64,000 nt of DNA from Vibrio artabrorum (GCF_024347295.1 NZ_AP025458.1:682001-746000), one strand, 5' to 3'. Counted from the stretch's first letter, positions 50,751 to 61,566 are shown. Notes: generated by a model not told the origin, from the sequence alone. A program made the numbers and translations.

Positions 50751-51189
50751 TCAGCGAGGCTTTAGTTTGATAGAGGTGCTGATCTCTTTTCTGCTCATCG
50801 GAGTGGCGTCACTTGGGTTGGTTAAATTGCAGGTTTATGTCGAGCAAAAGTCAGAGTTTGCGATTCAAAGCATCGAAGCACTGCACTTTGCTGAAAGGCA
50901 GATGGAATTTTATCGAACTCGAGTATCGGAGATGAGTGGGGCGGTTGGGTTAATCCCTTTTTCCGATCTCAACCAAGCCCGTTATTGTCTCAATTCGACA
51001 AATTCAGCGCCCTTGTCAGGGTTATCCGGCTCAGATTATGCGATGACATGTGAAGTGACCAATGCTGATGATGCTTTATCGGGAGCTTTAAAAAATATTA
51101 CGGTCACCATGACATGGCAAGATCGCATGAACCGTGCACAAAACATTCGCCTAGAGACCATGCTCTCTAAATACAGTGAGTTTGATTAA
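50740..51189 (+). CDS. Minor pseudopilin, PilV-type
   Basis: 149 residues from ATG 50740, overlapping the preceding stop by 11 bp. Leader MIFNQRG/FSLIEVLISFLLIGVASLGLVKLQ with Glu5, then a short head with one Cys pair (YCLNST, MTCEV). It is the last gene of the tip-complex operon (FimT, PilW, PilX-like, PilV). Confidence 0.87.
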   Translation: MIFNQRGFSLIEVLISFLLIGVASLGLVKLQVYVEQKSEFAIQSIEALHFAERQMEFYRTRVSEMSGAVGLIPFSDLNQARYCLNSTNSAPLSGLSGSDYAMTCEVTNADDALSGALKNITVTMTWQDRMNRAQNIRLETMLSKYSEFD

Positions 51190-51490
51190 GCAACCAAGCA
51201 AACGTTTACTGGATACGAAGGCTCCCCCCCTCCTTTTTTATTGATATTTCTCTGTTCTCGGACATTGTTTGCAAGGTGGTTAATGGGATGTATAGGGTAT
51301 GGTGTGCTTTGTGTTTTTATATTGTTGTGGTTGCATTGTATTTTTGCAAAATATGTCTCCATTTATGGAAAATAGTGCGGGTTCTTGTGCTTTTTAATGG
51401 TGGTTTTAATAGAATATGTGCTGTGCCAATAGGTCATGGTCCAAATGTATATTCGGCCTAAATAAAAACAACATCACATATGGAGTTCCA
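51190..51490. other. Intergenic region before the AbgT-family gene
   Basis: 300 bp, with a C-run then T-run at 51224-51240 (cccccccctcctttttta) after the pilin operon and no strong hairpin. The remainder is AT-rich and should hold the promoter; no operator recognised. Confidence 0.35.
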
Positions 51491-53053
51491 ATGAGTAGTC
51501 AAGCCGTAAAAAAAGCCCCATCGACTGAGAATATCAGTGGTATGGATCGCTTTCTAAACTTCATTGAACGCGCCGGAAACAAAATTCCAGATCCCGCTCT
51601 GCTCTTTTTTTGGGGGCTTATTATTGTCTGGGTATTATCGGCAGTACTTTCACGTTTTACTTTTGATTTGATTCATCCTGTATCTGGCGAAGCCATTGTC
51701 GTTTCGAACTTATTGACGGGTGAGGCCTTTGCGAGCTTTTTAGCGAATATGGTGACTAACTTTACTGGGTTTGCACCTCTTGGAATCGTACTGGTTGCTA
51801 TGCTAGGTGTTGGTGTTGCTGAAGCTTCAGGCTTTATTAATACCGGACTGAAAAAGATGCTCAACGTGACTCCAGCGAAGCTACTAACGCCGATGCTTAT
51901 CTTAGTCGCGATTGTGTCTCACACTGCTGCAGATGCCGGTTACGTGCTGGTTATTCCTCTTGGTGGTATCATTTTCCATGCTGCGGGGCGTCACCCTCTA
52001 GCGGGTATTGCTGCGGCCTTTGCGGGTGTATCCGGTGGCTTTGCCGCGAACTTCTTGCCATCAGGTATTGATCCTCTTTTGGCTGGCTTTACACAAGAAG
52101 CCGCTCAAATTCTTGACCCAAATTACATAGTAAACCCTCTTTCCAATATCTTTTTTACCGGTTTATCTTCTCTATTAATTGTATCGATTGGTTGGTACGT
52201 CACGGATAAGATTATTTCACCACGTCTTGCGAAAACGGCGATTGATGAAGATGCAGAAGAAGCGCCAGATATGGGGTCATTTACTGAAATTGAAAGTAAG
52301 GCTTTTTCTCGCGCGGGTTGGGCTATGCTTGCTGGTATTGCAGCTTTGGTTGTTGCTTTAGTACCTGAAAGCTCACCACTTCGTTCTCCAGCGGGGGAAA
52401 TTACGTCTTTTAATGCGCCAATTATGCAATCTATTGTGCCGCTTATCTTCATCCTGTTTATCATTCCAGGGGTGGTTTACGGCCGTATTGTTGGGACTTT
52501 TAAAGCGAGCGACGACATCATTAAATCGATGTCTGCAACCATGGCTACTATGGGAAGCTTTATGGTAATGGCTTTCTTTATTGCTCAGTTCTTGGTGGCT
52601 TTCTCTCAATCTAACTTGGGTACATTACTGGCGTTGTCGGGTGCTCAGTTATTGCAAGCGATGAATCTACCCGGGCAAGTGACGATTGTTGGTATGATTT
52701 TACTTACCGCATTTGTTAACTTATTGGTCGGTTCGGCTTCTGCTAAGTGGGCGCTGATTGGTCCTATTATGGTTCCAATGCTGATGGCTGTGGGTATTTC
52801 TCCTGAGCTGACTCAAGCGGCGTATCGTGTCGGGGATTCAGTGTCTAATATCATTTCTCCGATGATGGTTTTCTTCCCGTTAGTGGTTGTTTACATGCAG
52901 CGTTACGTGAAGGGTTCAGGCATTGGTTCACTCGCTTCTATGATGATGCCATACTCGATTGCAATGCTAATCGGTTGGTCTCTCTTCTTGCTGGCTTACT
53001 GGGCTCTTGGTATCCCACTGGGTATCCAAGCTCCTTACACTTACACGATGTAA
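51491..53053 (+). CDS. AbgT-family transporter
   Basis: 520 residues from ATG 51491 (RBS tggag, 9 nt away); the open frame upstream is not coding. Nine to eleven transmembrane helices with two hairpins; family marks SGMDRFLNFIERAGNKIPDPALLFFWG at the start, VSHTAADAGYVLVIPLGGIIFHAAGRHPLAGIAAAFAGVSGGFAANF in the middle and LVGSASAKWALIGPIMVPMLM near the end. Characterised members take up p-aminobenzoyl-glutamate (AbgT) or export sulfonamides (MtrF, YdaH); the choice here is open. Confidence 0.93.
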   Translation: MSSQAVKKAPSTENISGMDRFLNFIERAGNKIPDPALLFFWGLIIVWVLSAVLSRFTFDLIHPVSGEAIVVSNLLTGEAFASFLANMVTNFTGFAPLGIVLVAMLGVGVAEASGFINTGLKKMLNVTPAKLLTPMLILVAIVSHTAADAGYVLVIPLGGIIFHAAGRHPLAGIAAAFAGVSGGFAANFLPSGIDPLLAGFTQEAAQILDPNYIVNPLSNIFFTGLSSLLIVSIGWYVTDKIISPRLAKTAIDEDAEEAPDMGSFTEIESKAFSRAGWAMLAGIAALVVALVPESSPLRSPAGEITSFNAPIMQSIVPLIFILFIIPGVVYGRIVGTFKASDDIIKSMSATMATMGSFMVMAFFIAQFLVAFSQSNLGTLLALSGAQLLQAMNLPGQVTIVGMILLTAFVNLLVGSASAKWALIGPIMVPMLMAVGISPELTQAAYRVGDSVSNIISPMMVFFPLVVVYMQRYVKGSGIGSLASMMMPYSIAMLIGWSLFLLAYWALGIPLGIQAPYTYTM

Positions 53054-53094
53054 GCAAAGTAAGTCTGAAAAGTAAGTCAGATAAAACCATCGAA

Positions 53095-53121
53095 GCCCGC
53101 ACTGAAATGTGCGGGTTTTTT
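53095..53121 (+). terminator. Terminator after AbgT-family gene
   Basis: Stem cccgcac (53097-53103) / gtgcggg (53109-53115), tgaaa loop, then eight or nine Ts. Confidence 0.9.
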
Positions 53122-53225
53122 TTGCAAATTTTTGCTACTTTTTTTATATCCAAGATAAAGGTACTCAGCTTATACTCCGCCTTACGGCTAATTGTTGGCC
53201 GGTAAAATTAGGAAATCCAATCCAC

Positions 53226-54515
53226 ATGAAAATTCTGCTTTTAGTAGGGTTAATTGTTTTAAATGGTCTGTTTGCCATGTCAGAGATTGCACTGGTAGCA
53301 GCAAAAAATAGTCGGCTGAAACGCTTAGCTGAAAAACATCGCTCGGCTCAGGTTGCCCTTGAGCTCAAAGAAAATCCAACACGCTTCCTTTCAACCATTC
53401 AAATCGGTATTACGGTCATCGGTCTACTCAGCGGTATTGTAGGTGAAGCGACGTTATCGGCTCCACTGGCAGTTCAACTGGAGCTTTGGGGTTTAGACCC
53501 AACACAAGCGAATATCTTGTCTACTGCGGTTGTCGTGGTGGGGATTACCTATTTCGCGATTGTTGTGGGTGAGCTCGTGCCAAAACGTTTTGCTCAATCT
53601 CAAGCCGAAAATATTGCTGTGCTAGTGGCTCTACCCATCTTTTGGTTATCTAAAATTGCGACGCCATTTGTGTTTGCGTTGTCGGCTTCAACCGAGGGCA
53701 TTCTTAAATTGATGGGGCGTAGCGGTGAAGAAGACAGTGTGACAGAAGATGATATTCATGCACTCGTGAAAGAGGGCTCTGAATCTGGCGTAATTGAGCG
53801 TGGTGAGCAAGAGATGATTCGCAATATATTGCAGTTGGATGATCGTCTTGTGAGCTCGTTAATGACCCCGCGAAGAGAAGTCGACTTTTTGGATATCGAG
53901 CAACCTGTTGATCAGATATTCAAGAAATTACGTTCATCAAAGCACAGTGTCTTCCCATTGTGCCAAGAACACCTCAATAAAGTGGTCGGTACGGTGTCAG
54001 CTAAAGCCTTGCTGAATCAAGCGGGCAATTTAAGTATTCAAGTTATCATGGGGCTGTCGAGATCCCCAATCTATGTTCCAGAGTCGATGAAGGCGCTGCG
54101 CTTACTGAGTTACTTTAAAGAGTCAGGGGCTGAGATGGCGTTCATCGTTGATGAATATGGTGACGTACAAGGCTTGGTCACTCATTACGACATTCTTGAA
54201 GCGATTGCTGGTGAGTTATCGAATAACCCTAAAGATCTTTGGACGGAGCAAGTAGAAGGCGGATTGCTAGTGGATGGGTTAATCCCTCTCAGTGAACTGA
54301 AGAACCGTTTAGAGCTGGCCGATTTTGAAGGTGAAAGCGAGAGTTTCCAGACCTTGAATGGCCTTGTGACTTGGTTGATAGGGCGTTTACCTGATGCTGG
54401 TGAAGTTGTTCAATATCAGCAGTGGCAGTTTGAGGTCATCTCCGTTGAAAATAACCGTATTGTGAGTGTTAAAGCGACCCCTATCGTCAGTGATTTAGAC
54501 GATACTGTTGGTTAA
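53226..54515 (+). CDS. CNNM/CBS-domain membrane protein (HlyC/CorC family)
   Basis: 429 residues from ATG 53226; the longer frame runs across the terminator. DUF21/CNNM membrane domain (1-170, NGLFAMSEIALVAAKNSRLKRLAE, GITYFAIVVGELVPKR), two CBS domains (about 205-325, MTPRREVDFLDIEQPVD and FKESGAEMAFIVDEYGDVQGLVTHYDILEAI) and a C-terminal CorC_HlyC/transporter-associated domain. Relatives bind Mg2+-ATP and are linked to Mg2+/Co2+ efflux or Na+-coupled Mg2+ transport. The substrate is inferred from family only. Confidence 0.92.
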   Translation: MKILLLVGLIVLNGLFAMSEIALVAAKNSRLKRLAEKHRSAQVALELKENPTRFLSTIQIGITVIGLLSGIVGEATLSAPLAVQLELWGLDPTQANILSTAVVVVGITYFAIVVGELVPKRFAQSQAENIAVLVALPIFWLSKIATPFVFALSASTEGILKLMGRSGEEDSVTEDDIHALVKEGSESGVIERGEQEMIRNILQLDDRLVSSLMTPRREVDFLDIEQPVDQIFKKLRSSKHSVFPLCQEHLNKVVGTVSAKALLNQAGNLSIQVIMGLSRSPIYVPESMKALRLLSYFKESGAEMAFIVDEYGDVQGLVTHYDILEAIAGELSNNPKDLWTEQVEGGLLVDGLIPLSELKNRLELADFEGESESFQTLNGLVTWLIGRLPDAGEVVQYQQWQFEVISVENNRIVSVKATPIVSDLDDTVG

Positions 54516-54637
54516 CGATTTAACGAACAAGCCATCGTTATTGTTCATCATCTCTTTATTGTTCATTATTACGAAGATTAGGTATGCTTTATGGCATACC
54601 TATTTTTGTTCTTATCCTTTGTATTCTGGAGTTTCCT

Positions 54638-55186
54638 TTGTCAGACCATCAATTCAGCCCTCAAGATGAAATCTTCATGCGACGCGCCATCGAGGTCGCC
54701 AAGCAAGCAGAGAAAGAGGGAGAGGTTCCGGTTGGAGCGGTGTTGGTCAAAGATGGAGCCATTATAGCGGAAGGGTGGAACCGTTCGATTGGCAGCCACG
54801 ATGCCACAGCACATGCTGAAATCGAAACTTTGCGTAAAGCAGGTCAAACCTTAGAAAATTATCGCTTACTTGATACCACGTTATACGTCACGCTTGAACC
54901 TTGCCCTATGTGTGCTGGAGCTTTGTTGCATAGCCGCGTAAAACGGATCGTATTTGGTGCGCCGGATTTAAAAGCTGGGGCGGCGGGGACGGTATTGAAT
55001 CTCTTCGAAAGCCAAGCTTCATACCATTATGCTGATGTTGAGCATGGTTTGTTGGAAGAAGAGTGCCGAGGACAGTTGCAGGCCTTTTTTAAGCGTCGTA
55101 GAAATGAGATAAAAGAGAAAAGGAAGCAAGACCGTTTGTTGGAAGCGCAGCGTTTAGAAGCAGACAAGGTCAGTAACAAGAGATAG
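54638..55186 (+). CDS. tadA: tRNA-specific adenosine deaminase TadA
   Basis: 182 residues. I start at TTG 54638 (TTGTCAGACCATCAA), 7 nt after the RBS ggag; the upstream ATG at 54584 would add a hydrophobic stretch not seen in TadA. Zinc-deaminase motif HAE (ATAHAEIETLRKAG, about residues 57-59) and PCPMCAGAL (about 88-96). It edits A34 to I in tRNA-Arg(ACG), and is essential in E. coli. The last 25 residues are a charged extension (RRRNEIKEKRKQDRLLEAQ). Confidence 0.95.
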   Translation: MSDHQFSPQDEIFMRRAIEVAKQAEKEGEVPVGAVLVKDGAIIAEGWNRSIGSHDATAHAEIETLRKAGQTLENYRLLDTTLYVTLEPCPMCAGALLHSRVKRIVFGAPDLKAGAAGTVLNLFESQASYHYADVEHGLLEEECRGQLQAFFKRRRNEIKEKRKQDRLLEAQRLEADKVSNKR

Positions 55187-55247
55187 CAACGAGCTTTCGG
55201 CACTCTCAATGATAAGAGTGCTAAGCAAACGTACTTGGTCATTATAT

Positions 55248-55382
55248 TTACTCAGCAATCATCTGCATGAAAGCACGGTTGCGCCAAATGATTTTTTTCT
55301 TATTATTTGAAAGCATACGCTTACGACGGTTGGCGGCAACGGTCTTATCAAGGCGTTTCGATTTCAGTTTGTTCTTCATCAT
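55248..55382 (-). CDS. 44-aa highly basic protein
   Basis: A minus-strand gene from ATG 55382 to TAA 55248. The product has 16 Lys/Arg among 44 residues (KNKLKSKRLDKTVAANRRKRMLSNNKKKIIWRNRAF). The frame stays open 38 codons upstream of the ATG, through a perfect tandem 18-bp duplication (taactatggcttcagttg at 55415-55432 and 55433-55450), which gives a repeated TTEAIV peptide, but no ATG/GTG start is seen there. It resembles small basic Vibrio proteins of unknown function. It faces tadA convergently. Confidence 0.5.
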   Translation of the reverse strand: MMKNKLKSKRLDKTVAANRRKRMLSNNKKKIIWRNRAFMQMIAE

Positions 55383-55414
55383 TTCAACGATTTCCTCTTG
55401 GTCGTTTGGCTTGT

Positions 55415-55450
55415 TAACTATGGCTTCAGTTGTAACTATGGCTTCAGTTG
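55415..55450. repeat. 18-bp tandem duplication
   Basis: taactatggcttcagttg occurs twice head to tail with no mismatch. 18 bp is a multiple of three, so it keeps any frame across it. Confidence 0.85.
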
Positions 55451-55659
55451 TAATTATTGGCGGATTGGTTCTAAGCGTTTTGCTGAGAACTTAATATTGC
55501 CTTTCTCAGCCGCTCTCATACTGAATGCAATCAAGCATCCTCTCGTTTGTGGAGTGCTGTTATAACGTTGAATGGTTACTGCAATATGACACCTCAAATT
55601 TAACGGTCACTCTGTTATTGAGTCTCTCAACGCTCACCAGTCTCTCGGGAATAAAAAAA

Positions 55660-55693
55660 AAGAGCAATGCGAAATGGCATTGCTCTTTTTTAT
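55660..55693. terminator. mltF terminator (bidirectional)
   Basis: Stem agagcaatgc (55660-55669) / gcattgctct (55677-55686), gaaatg loop, with A-run on the left and T-run on the right. It serves the minus-strand mltF, whose stop is 55694. From 55451 to 55659 no gene is supported. Confidence 0.8.
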
Positions 55694-57265
55694 TTATTTG
55701 GAAGACTCAGCGTTGTTGATTGCGGATTCAGCTGCATTGATTGTCGATTCAGCGCCAGAGGTTTCTAAAGGTGGAATAACCACTAAACCTTCAAGGTTGA
55801 CCTCTTGGTCTTTATTGCGCTTATTGACATGACCAATAATACTTTGGTAATAACGGCGAATATTTTCTACGTAGTTCCTCGCTTCATCACCACGAGCGTA
55901 ACCGTAACGGGTGTAGCGGTAGTATTTTCGCTGTTTTAACAGCGGCAGTCGGTCTTTTACGTCTCCCCACGCATCCGGGTCACCACCTTGTGCTTTGGTT
56001 ATACGTCGAGCATCCATCATATGTCCATAACCCACATTATATGAGGCGAGGGCGAACCAGATTTTTTCATGTTGATCAATAGAGTCAGGAACTCGATTGA
56101 CAATACGACGCAGGTATTCGACGCCACCTTGTACCGACTGTTTCGGATCAAGACGATTGGTTACACCGACACTTTTCGCCGTCGGTAGCGTCAACATCAT
56201 CATGCCACGAACACCTGTTGGAGAGCGCGCGACAGGGTTCCAATGCGACTCTTGGTAGGCCAAAGCGGCAATCAAACGCCAGTCAAATTCTTGCGAGTAC
56301 TGTTGAAATAGCGGCGACCATTTTGGCAGTTTGCTGTCCAGTGCTCGAATAAAGGCACGGGTGTCAACGTAGTCAAAGGTACCAATGTGACCGATGTATT
56401 TCTCTTCTAGTGAGGCTAGCTCACCCGATTGTTTTAGATTGCCGAAAAACTCAATCAGCAACGCATACAGGCTTTCATCTTCAGACTTCTGTAAGTACCA
56501 AGAGATCGGTTGATCTTCAGTTAACTCAAACGCTAACGCAACGTCAGGGTATAAACGCTGCGCCAGAGACAGTTCGATAGAATCAGCCACGGTAAATAAG
56601 CGCTCACCGGTCGAGACTTCTTTGAGTAGGTCATTGATATCTGCGTTCTCTACCGCGTCATAGATAAAGTCATTATGGGTGTTCTGTAGCTCTTTGAGTG
56701 TCGGTTCAAAGTGAGAGTCTTTGACCACAACCAAAGAGGGGGTCAGTGTTTCACTCGATATGGCTCCTTCGGACTCTGCGTGTTTCTTTGCAAACTTAGC
56801 CTGACGCTTATTTTCAAACTTAATCAGTTGCTTGAGGTTTCTTGGTCGCCAATGCCCCTTTTTATACACGACTTGTTGGCTGACATAATAATAAGCGGGC
56901 GCGGCGCGATAGACACGTGTCAGGTCGCTATTTTGTGTTAACCCTGTTGCGATGAGATCGATTTCACCTTTCTTTAAGGCGGGGAATAGATCGGATAGGC
57001 GATATGCAGGCCTAACCTCAAGTTTGACACCAAGCTCTTGTGAAAACTCACGAGCCAACTCGTAATCCAAACCTGCTGGGCCATCAGGACCAATGTAATA
57101 GGATAGTTGATTGTTTAGAGTGCCGACACGAAGCACACCGCGTTCTTGTATCTGCTCAAGGACACTTTTGGGATCAGATTCAATCTGGCACCCCGTTATC
57201 CCCAACAGAGCGATAACAAGCAGAAGGAATTTAGACGAAAAGGCGAGCGTAAATTTAGGCATCAA
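55694..57265 (-). CDS. mltF: Membrane-bound lytic transglycosylase F
   Basis: 523 residues (or one fewer from ATG 57262). Lipobox ITGC (about Cys26). Residues 40-270 form a type II periplasmic substrate-binding fold (VLRVGTLNNQLSYYIGPDGPAGLDYELAREFS) and 300-470 a Slt-type muramidase domain with the catalytic Glu in ALAYQESHWNP and the MMMLT and SYNVGYGHMMDARR motifs. It cleaves peptidoglycan to 1,6-anhydroMurNAc products. It is encoded divergently from purL, as in E. coli and other Vibrio. Confidence 0.96.
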   Translation of the reverse strand: MMPKFTLAFSSKFLLLVIALLGITGCQIESDPKSVLEQIQERGVLRVGTLNNQLSYYIGPDGPAGLDYELAREFSQELGVKLEVRPAYRLSDLFPALKKGEIDLIATGLTQNSDLTRVYRAAPAYYYVSQQVVYKKGHWRPRNLKQLIKFENKRQAKFAKKHAESEGAISSETLTPSLVVVKDSHFEPTLKELQNTHNDFIYDAVENADINDLLKEVSTGERLFTVADSIELSLAQRLYPDVALAFELTEDQPISWYLQKSEDESLYALLIEFFGNLKQSGELASLEEKYIGHIGTFDYVDTRAFIRALDSKLPKWSPLFQQYSQEFDWRLIAALAYQESHWNPVARSPTGVRGMMMLTLPTAKSVGVTNRLDPKQSVQGGVEYLRRIVNRVPDSIDQHEKIWFALASYNVGYGHMMDARRITKAQGGDPDAWGDVKDRLPLLKQRKYYRYTRYGYARGDEARNYVENIRRYYQSIIGHVNKRNKDQEVNLEGLVVIPPLETSGAESTINAAESAINNAESSK

Positions 57266-57399
57266 AATGAAATCTCAAAAAGTGGAAGCCCCTTTATACC
57301 AAACCCCGCAAGACTGGCAAAGCAGGTTTAATTAAACAGAGGTAAAAGTGCGGATAAATGCAGTAAAAGTGGCATTTATACAGAAAGATAAAAAAAATA

Positions 57400-57450
57400 A
57401 CGCAAACGGTTGCTTTTGGTGTTACGTCACAAAAAGAAATGCTTTATAAT
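57400..57450 (+). promoter_or_regulatory. PurR box and promoter of purL
   Basis: acgcaaacggttgctt (57400-57415) matches the PurR consensus ACGCAAACGTTTGCGT at 13 to 14 of 16 positions. Downstream, TTACGT (57422-57427), 17 bp, TATAAT (57445-57450) make a good sigma-70 promoter, so hypoxanthine/guanine-bound PurR would sit at the -35 edge. A leader of about 135 nt follows, with a possible stem (gttggca.. / ..ttcgaag region) not obviously a riboswitch. Confidence 0.85.
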
Positions 57451-57591
57451 GCGCTCGCATTGAAGAGGTGGGATCGGCATAGGTTTGGCAACCTTCGGGA
57501 ATAGCTTCGAAGAAAACAGTTAGGTTGTTCCTATAACCCACTGAATTTATTCCAATACTACCTTAATCAACTGCATAAGAGACCTAAGCAC

Positions 57592-60500
57592 ATGAGAATT
57601 TTGCGTGGCTCCCCAGCTCTATCTGAGTTTCGTGTTAACAAGCTTTTAGAGCTTTGTCGTGAATTAAGCTTGCCTGTTACAGGTATTTACGCTGAGTTTG
57701 CCCACTTTGCTGATCTAACGGCAGACCTAGATGAGTCTGAAGTTGAGAAGCTAGAAAAGCTACTGACTTACGGTCCAACGATTGAAGAGCATGAACCAGA
57801 AGGTTTACTGCTACTTGCAACGCCACGCCCTGGCACTATCTCGCCTTGGTCTTCAAAATCAACAGATATCGCACACAACTGTGGACTGGCTAAAGTGTCA
57901 CGTCTAGAGCGCGGTACTGCTTTCTACATTGAAACCTCTGCTGAACTTTCTGAACTTCAACTTGTTGAGCTAAAAGCCATTCTACACGATCGTATGATGG
58001 AAGTGGTTTTCACTGACTTCGAATCAGCGGCGGCGCTGTTCACGGTGGCTGAACCGGCCCCTTATACCGAAGTTGATCTACTGGCTGGCGGACGTAAAGC
58101 GCTTGAAAAAGCAAACGTTACCCTAGGTCTTGCACTTGCAGAAGATGAGATTGATTACCTGCTTGAAAGCTTCACTGAAAAACTCGAACGTAATCCGACT
58201 GACATTGAATTGATGATGTTTGCACAAGCGAACTCTGAACACTGTCGTCATAAAATCTTTAACGCTGATTGGACTATCGATGGCGTTAAGCAAGAAAAAT
58301 CATTGTTCAAGATGATTAAAAATACGTTTGAAGTCACCCCTGATAACGTACTGTCGGCTTACAAAGATAACGCAGCAGTCATGACGGGTTCTGAAGTGGG
58401 TCGTTTCTTCCCAGATCCAGAAACTCGCCAGTACAACTACCATCAAGAGAAAACACACATATTGATGAAAGTTGAAACGCACAACCACCCAACGGCGATT
58501 TCTCCATGGCCGGGTGCATCAACAGGTTCAGGCGGTGAAATCCGTGATGAAGGCGCAACCGGTATTGGTGGTAAGCCAAAAGCGGGTCTTGTGGCGTTCT
58601 CTGTATCTAACCTTAAGATCCCGAACTTTGTTCAACCTTGGGAAACTGACTTTGGCAAGCCAAGCCGTATCGTTACTGCTCTGGATATCATGCTTGAAGG
58701 TCCTCTTGGTGGCGCGGCATTCAACAACGAATTTGGTCGTCCAAACCTACTTGGCTACTTCCGTACTTACGAAGAGAAAGTCAACTCTCACGCCGGTGAA
58801 GAAGTGCGTGGTTACCACAAACCAATCATGCTGGCTGGTGGTCTTGGTAACATCCGTGATGAGCACGTTCAGAAGAAAGAGATCCCAGTAGGAGCAAGCC
58901 TAATCGTTCTTGGCGGTCCTGCGATGAACATCGGCCTTGGCGGCGGTGCGGCATCTTCAATGGATTCGGGTTCTTCTTCTGAAGATCTTGATTTCGCTTC
59001 TGTACAACGTGAAAACCCAGAAATGGAGCGTCGTTGTCAGGAAGTGATCGACCGTTGTTGGCAGCTAGGTGATGCGAACCCAATCGCATTCATCCACGAT
59101 GTGGGCGCGGGTGGTATCTCGAATGCACTTCCTGAGCTAGTAGACGATGGTGAGCGTGGCGGTATCTTCAACCTACGTGATGTACCAAACGATGAGCCGG
59201 GCATGAGCCCACTTGAGATCTGGTGTAACGAATCTCAAGAGCGTTACGTAATGGCCGTTGCTGATAAAGACATGGCAACATTCGACGCGATTTGTAAGCG
59301 TGAACGTGCACCATACGCAGTGGTGGGTAAAGCAACGGAAGAGCGTGAACTTAAACTAGAAGATTCACACTTCGACAACACGCCAATCGACATGCCAATG
59401 GACATCCTGTTAGGTAAAACGCCTAAGATGCACCGTGACGCGAAAACGCTAAAAGCAAACAACCCTGCGATTGACCGTTCTGGCATCGAAATGAACGAAG
59501 CGGTTGACCGTGTTCTTCGCCTACCAACAGTCGCAGAGAAAACATTCCTTATCACCATCGGTGACCGCTCGGTAACAGGCCTTGTCGCTCGTGACCAAAT
59601 GGTTGGCCCATGGCAGGTTCCTGTTGCTAACTGTGCGGTAACGGCAGCAAGCTATGACTCTTACCACGGTGAAGCGATGTCTCTTGGTGAGCGTACGCCA
59701 GTGGCATTGCTAGACTTCGGCGCATCGGCTCGCCTAGCGGTTGGTGAAGCAATCACAAACATCGCAGCGACTAACATCGGCGATATCAAACACATTAAAC
59801 TGTCGGCGAACTGGATGTCTCCAGCGGGTCACCCCGGTGAAGATGCCGGTCTTTACGAAGCGGTGAAAGCCGTCGGTGAAGAATTATGTCCAGCACTGGG
59901 TCTAACTATCCCTGTGGGTAAAGACTCAATGTCGATGAAGACTAAGTGGGAAGAGAATGGCGAGCAGAAAGAAGTCACGTCTCCGCTATCTCTTGTTATC
60001 ACTGCGTTCGCACGTGTTGAAGACGTTCGTAAGACGATTACGCCTCAACTGCGCACTGACAAAGGTGACACTTCACTGGTTCTTATCGACCTAGGTAACG
60101 GCAAAAACCGTCTAGGTGCGACAGCACTTGCACAGGTTTACAAGCAGCTTGGTGATAAGCCAGCAGACGTAGACAACGCAGCGCAACTAAAAGGTTTCTA
60201 CGAAGGTGTTCAAGCACTGGTAGCGAACGATCAAGTTGTCGCTTACCACGATAAAGGTGACGGTGGTCTATTGGTAACGCTAGCAGAAATGGCGTTCGCA
60301 GGTCACTGTGGTATTAATGCTGATATTGCGGCGCTTTTATCTGCATCAGAGAATAGCGAAGATACGCTTGCGGCACTATTCAACGAAGAGCTCGGTGCTG
60401 TCATCCAAGTGCGTAACGATGATTTAGATGCGGTTCTTTCTACTCTTGCGGCTCATGGCCTAGATACGTGTTCACACGTAATTGGCAGCGTTGTTGGTGA

Positions 60501-61518
60501 AGGGGAAGCGTCTGATGAGCTAGTGATTAAGTCTGGTGAGTCTGTAGTAATTGAACGTAACCGTACTGAACTACGTACTATCTGGGCTGAAACCACGCAC
60601 AAGATGCAAGGTCTACGTGATAACCCAGTATGTGCAGACCAAGAACACGAAGCGAAGAAAGACAACTCAGACCCAGGTCTGAACGTGAAACTGAGCTTTG
60701 ACGTAAACGAAGATATCGCTGCTCCTTATATTAATAAAGGCGCGAAACCTAAAATGGCGATTCTACGTGAGCAGGGTGTTAACTCTCACGTTGAAATGGC
60801 AGCAGCATTTGACCGTGCAGGCTTCGAAGCAACCGACATTCACATGAGCGATATCCTCACGGGTCAAGCAGTTCTAGAAGAGTACAACGGCCTTGTGGCT
60901 TGTGGTGGTTTCTCTTACGGTGACGTACTAGGCGCGGGTGAAGGTTGGGCTAAGTCGGTTCTGTTTAACGATTCGACTCGTGACCAGTTTGAAAACTTCT
61001 TCAAACGTGAAGATACCTTCTCTCTCGGTGTGTGTAACGGTTGTCAGATGTTGTCAAACCTGCGTGAACTTATCCCGGGTGCAGAGTACTGGCCACGTTT
61101 TGTTCGCAATGAATCTGAGCGTTTCGAAGCGCGTTTCAGCCTAGTTGAGGTTCAGAAGTCTGACTCTGTCTTCTTCAACGGCATGGAAGGCTCTCGTATG
61201 CCAATCGCCGTTTCTCACGGTGAAGGCCGCGTAGAAGTGCGTGACAACGACCACCTAAACGCGATAGAAAACTCAGGTACGGTTGCTCTTCGTTACGTTG
61301 ATAACAACGGTAACCCAACGCAGCAATACCCGAACAACCCGAACGGTTCACCAAACGCTATCACGGGTTTAACGACGACAGATGGCCGCGTGACTATCAT
61401 GATGCCGCACCCAGAGCGTGTATTCCGTACCGTTGCAAACTCTTGGTCTCCAGAAGGTTGGGGCGAGAATGGCGCTTGGATGCGTATGTTCCAAAACGCA
61501 CGTAAGAATGTGGGTTAA
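57592..61518 (+). CDS. purL: Phosphoribosylformylglycinamidine synthase
   Basis: 1308 residues, the large single-chain form. N-terminal PurS-like and linker domains (1-200), two AIRS-type ATP-grasp-like halves (about 215-1010, [21 protein letters not shown] and [33 protein letters not shown] block), and a C-terminal class I glutaminase (about 1040-1300) with the nucleophile Cys in LGVCNGCQM and His/Glu in PHPERVFR. It makes FGAM in purine synthesis. The length is slightly above E. coli PurL (1295). Confidence 0.98.
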   Translation: MRILRGSPALSEFRVNKLLELCRELSLPVTGIYAEFAHFADLTADLDESEVEKLEKLLTYGPTIEEHEPEGLLLLATPRPGTISPWSSKSTDIAHNCGLAKVSRLERGTAFYIETSAELSELQLVELKAILHDRMMEVVFTDFESAAALFTVAEPAPYTEVDLLAGGRKALEKANVTLGLALAEDEIDYLLESFTEKLERNPTDIELMMFAQANSEHCRHKIFNADWTIDGVKQEKSLFKMIKNTFEVTPDNVLSAYKDNAAVMTGSEVGRFFPDPETRQYNYHQEKTHILMKVETHNHPTAISPWPGASTGSGGEIRDEGATGIGGKPKAGLVAFSVSNLKIPNFVQPWETDFGKPSRIVTALDIMLEGPLGGAAFNNEFGRPNLLGYFRTYEEKVNSHAGEEVRGYHKPIMLAGGLGNIRDEHVQKKEIPVGASLIVLGGPAMNIGLGGGAASSMDSGSSSEDLDFASVQRENPEMERRCQEVIDRCWQLGDANPIAFIHDVGAGGISNALPELVDDGERGGIFNLRDVPNDEPGMSPLEIWCNESQERYVMAVADKDMATFDAICKRERAPYAVVGKATEERELKLEDSHFDNTPIDMPMDILLGKTPKMHRDAKTLKANNPAIDRSGIEMNEAVDRVLRLPTVAEKTFLITIGDRSVTGLVARDQMVGPWQVPVANCAVTAASYDSYHGEAMSLGERTPVALLDFGASARLAVGEAITNIAATNIGDIKHIKLSANWMSPAGHPGEDAGLYEAVKAVGEELCPALGLTIPVGKDSMSMKTKWEENGEQKEVTSPLSLVITAFARVEDVRKTITPQLRTDKGDTSLVLIDLGNGKNRLGATALAQVYKQLGDKPADVDNAAQLKGFYEGVQALVANDQVVAYHDKGDGGLLVTLAEMAFAGHCGINADIAALLSASENSEDTLAALFNEELGAVIQVRNDDLDAVLSTLAAHGLDTCSHVIGSVVGEGEASDELVIKSGESVVIERNRTELRTIWAETTHKMQGLRDNPVCADQEHEAKKDNSDPGLNVKLSFDVNEDIAAPYINKGAKPKMAILREQGVNSHVEMAAAFDRAGFEATDIHMSDILTGQAVLEEYNGLVACGGFSYGDVLGAGEGWAKSVLFNDSTRDQFENFFKREDTFSLGVCNGCQMLSNLRELIPGAEYWPRFVRNESERFEARFSLVEVQKSDSVFFNGMEGSRMPIAVSHGEGRVEVRDNDHLNAIENSGTVALRYVDNNGNPTQQYPNNPNGSPNAITGLTTTDGRVTIMMPHPERVFRTVANSWSPEGWGENGAWMRMFQNARKNVG

Positions 61519-61566
61519 TCACTTTCTTACTAGCCGCATTAATCTAGGCTAGGTTATGCAAAAATG

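Noticed and set aside
57451..57591. Riboswitch in the purL leader
   Set aside because: The 135-nt leader has no recognisable purine- or PRPP-riboswitch core; the PurR box gives a sufficient explanation of control.
58300..60665. Antisense ORFs within purL, and similar ones within recN, dnaK and dapD
   Set aside because: They mirror the codon structure of long conserved genes on the other strand and have no RBS or family resemblance.
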